A stretch of 5,500 nt of DNA, taken from assembly GCA_947452355.1 (NCBI GenBank), contig CANGCU010000088.1, positions 1 through 5,500 of the forward strand, given 5' to 3'. The notes under the pieces are model-generated. The model searched no databases and had not been told where the DNA came from. It saw only the letters and a list, made by a program, of their open reading frames with translations. This DNA is from Microbacteriaceae bacterium (lineage in GTDB: Bacteria; Actinomycetota; Actinomycetes; Actinomycetales; Microbacteriaceae). The first letter of the stretch is position 1. The number at the start of each line of letters is the position of its first letter. This document shows, one piece after another, positions 5,072 through 5,500 of this stretch. The translations under genes and the position numbers were made by a program.

Positions 5072-5500
5072 ATGACAGACATCGATCGTTCCGGGGAGCG
5101 CCTGGCAGTTGTCACGCCGTTCCCCGGAACGTTCGACCCCACCGACACCGAGGTTGACGACAACCCGGAATCGTCGGGGGAACTCGCGAAGCGGGCCGAA
5201 AACATCTCGTTGTACGCACTGACTCGTCGCGCGGTGTCGATCCGCGAGATGCAAATGCTCTTGAAATCCCGCGATCTGCCCGACGACGTCGTGGCGACGG
5301 AAATCGCCCGTCTCGAGGGCGTCAACCTGCTCAACGACTACGACCTCGCGGCCGACCTCGCGGAACGATTCCAACGCCGCAAAGGGCTGGGGTCCGCGGC
5401 GGTCAAGCAAGAACTCAGCAAACGCCTGCTGGATGCGGCGGCGATTGACGCGGCTGTCGCCGAATTGCCCGGCGACCAACTCGAACTCGCGACAGAGGAA
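5072..5500 (+). CDS. recX: RecA regulator RecX, 5' part (143 codons, cut by window end)
   Basis: RecX is a small cytoplasmic protein of three-helix repeats that binds RecA filaments and limits their activity. The frame is open from ATG 5072 to the last base, so the gene continues outside the window. About 45 N-terminal residues are acidic and non-conserved. The RecX fold then starts at ISLYALTRRAVSIREMQMLL (45-64), continues through VATEIARLEGVNLLNDYDLA (74-93, matching the family's LxxxGxLNDxxYA pattern) and RFQRRKGLGSAAVKQELSKR (99-118). The order recA-recX with 3 nt between them is standard in actinobacteria. No clear Shine-Dalgarno sequence precedes the ATG, so translation is probably coupled to termination of recA, keeping RecX low relative to RecA. 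No better in-frame start lies nearby: the next candidate TTG would fall inside the conserved domain. Confidence 0.93.
   Translation, partial: MTDIDRSGERLAVVTPFPGTFDPTDTEVDDNPESSGELAKRAENISLYALTRRAVSIREMQMLLKSRDLPDDVVATEIARLEGVNLLNDYDLAADLAERFQRRKGLGSAAVKQELSKRLLDAAAIDAAVAELPGDQLELATEE

Overview
The window is a conserved core-genome segment of a moderately GC-rich actinobacterium. All genes are on the + strand, in the order ftsK (3' part) - pgsA - cinA/pncC domain - clgR-type regulator - DUF3046 gene - recA - recX (5' part). This order, the near-perfect actinobacterial SOS box, the frequent GTG starts (pgsA, cinA, recA) and the RecA variant [10 protein letters not shown] point to Actinomycetota. 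Micrococcales is the best guess, but that lower rank is inference.

Region 1-2563 looks like one operon. ftsK (DNA translocase) is followed after 2 nt by pgsA (phosphatidylglycerophosphate synthase), which overlaps cinA (standalone nicotinamide-nucleotide amidohydrolase domain) by 4 nt. Region 2544-3049 holds a ClgR-like activator gene with its own promoter. A ClgR-type operator in the last codons of cinA lies about 53 nt upstream of the predicted transcription start, which suggests autoregulation. Region 3050-3314 holds a DUF3046 gene that may be transcribed without a leader.

Region 3315-3940 is 626 bp without a convincing gene and is the unusual part. The last 71 bp around the end of the DUF3046 gene are repeated 381 bp downstream at 94% identity, and 3 of the 4 differences are silent. 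Between the two copies lie a 4-unit 21-bp tandem repeat, an AT-rich segment (about 42% GC) bounded by perfect 17-bp inverted arms with an extra internal copy, and a 2-unit 20-bp tandem repeat. It resembles the relic of an integrated or rearranged element next to recA. After it come a recA promoter with a perfect LexA box in its -35 region and a long, structured 5' leader.

Region 3941-5500 is recA (complete, 375 aa, no intein) followed after 3 nt by recX, which runs off the window. Together the genes cover chromosome segregation (FtsK), membrane lipid synthesis (PgsA), NAD salvage (CinA domain), proteolysis and stress control (ClgR) and SOS repair (RecA/RecX). Apart from the recA-upstream repeat region, nothing here looks like a new system.
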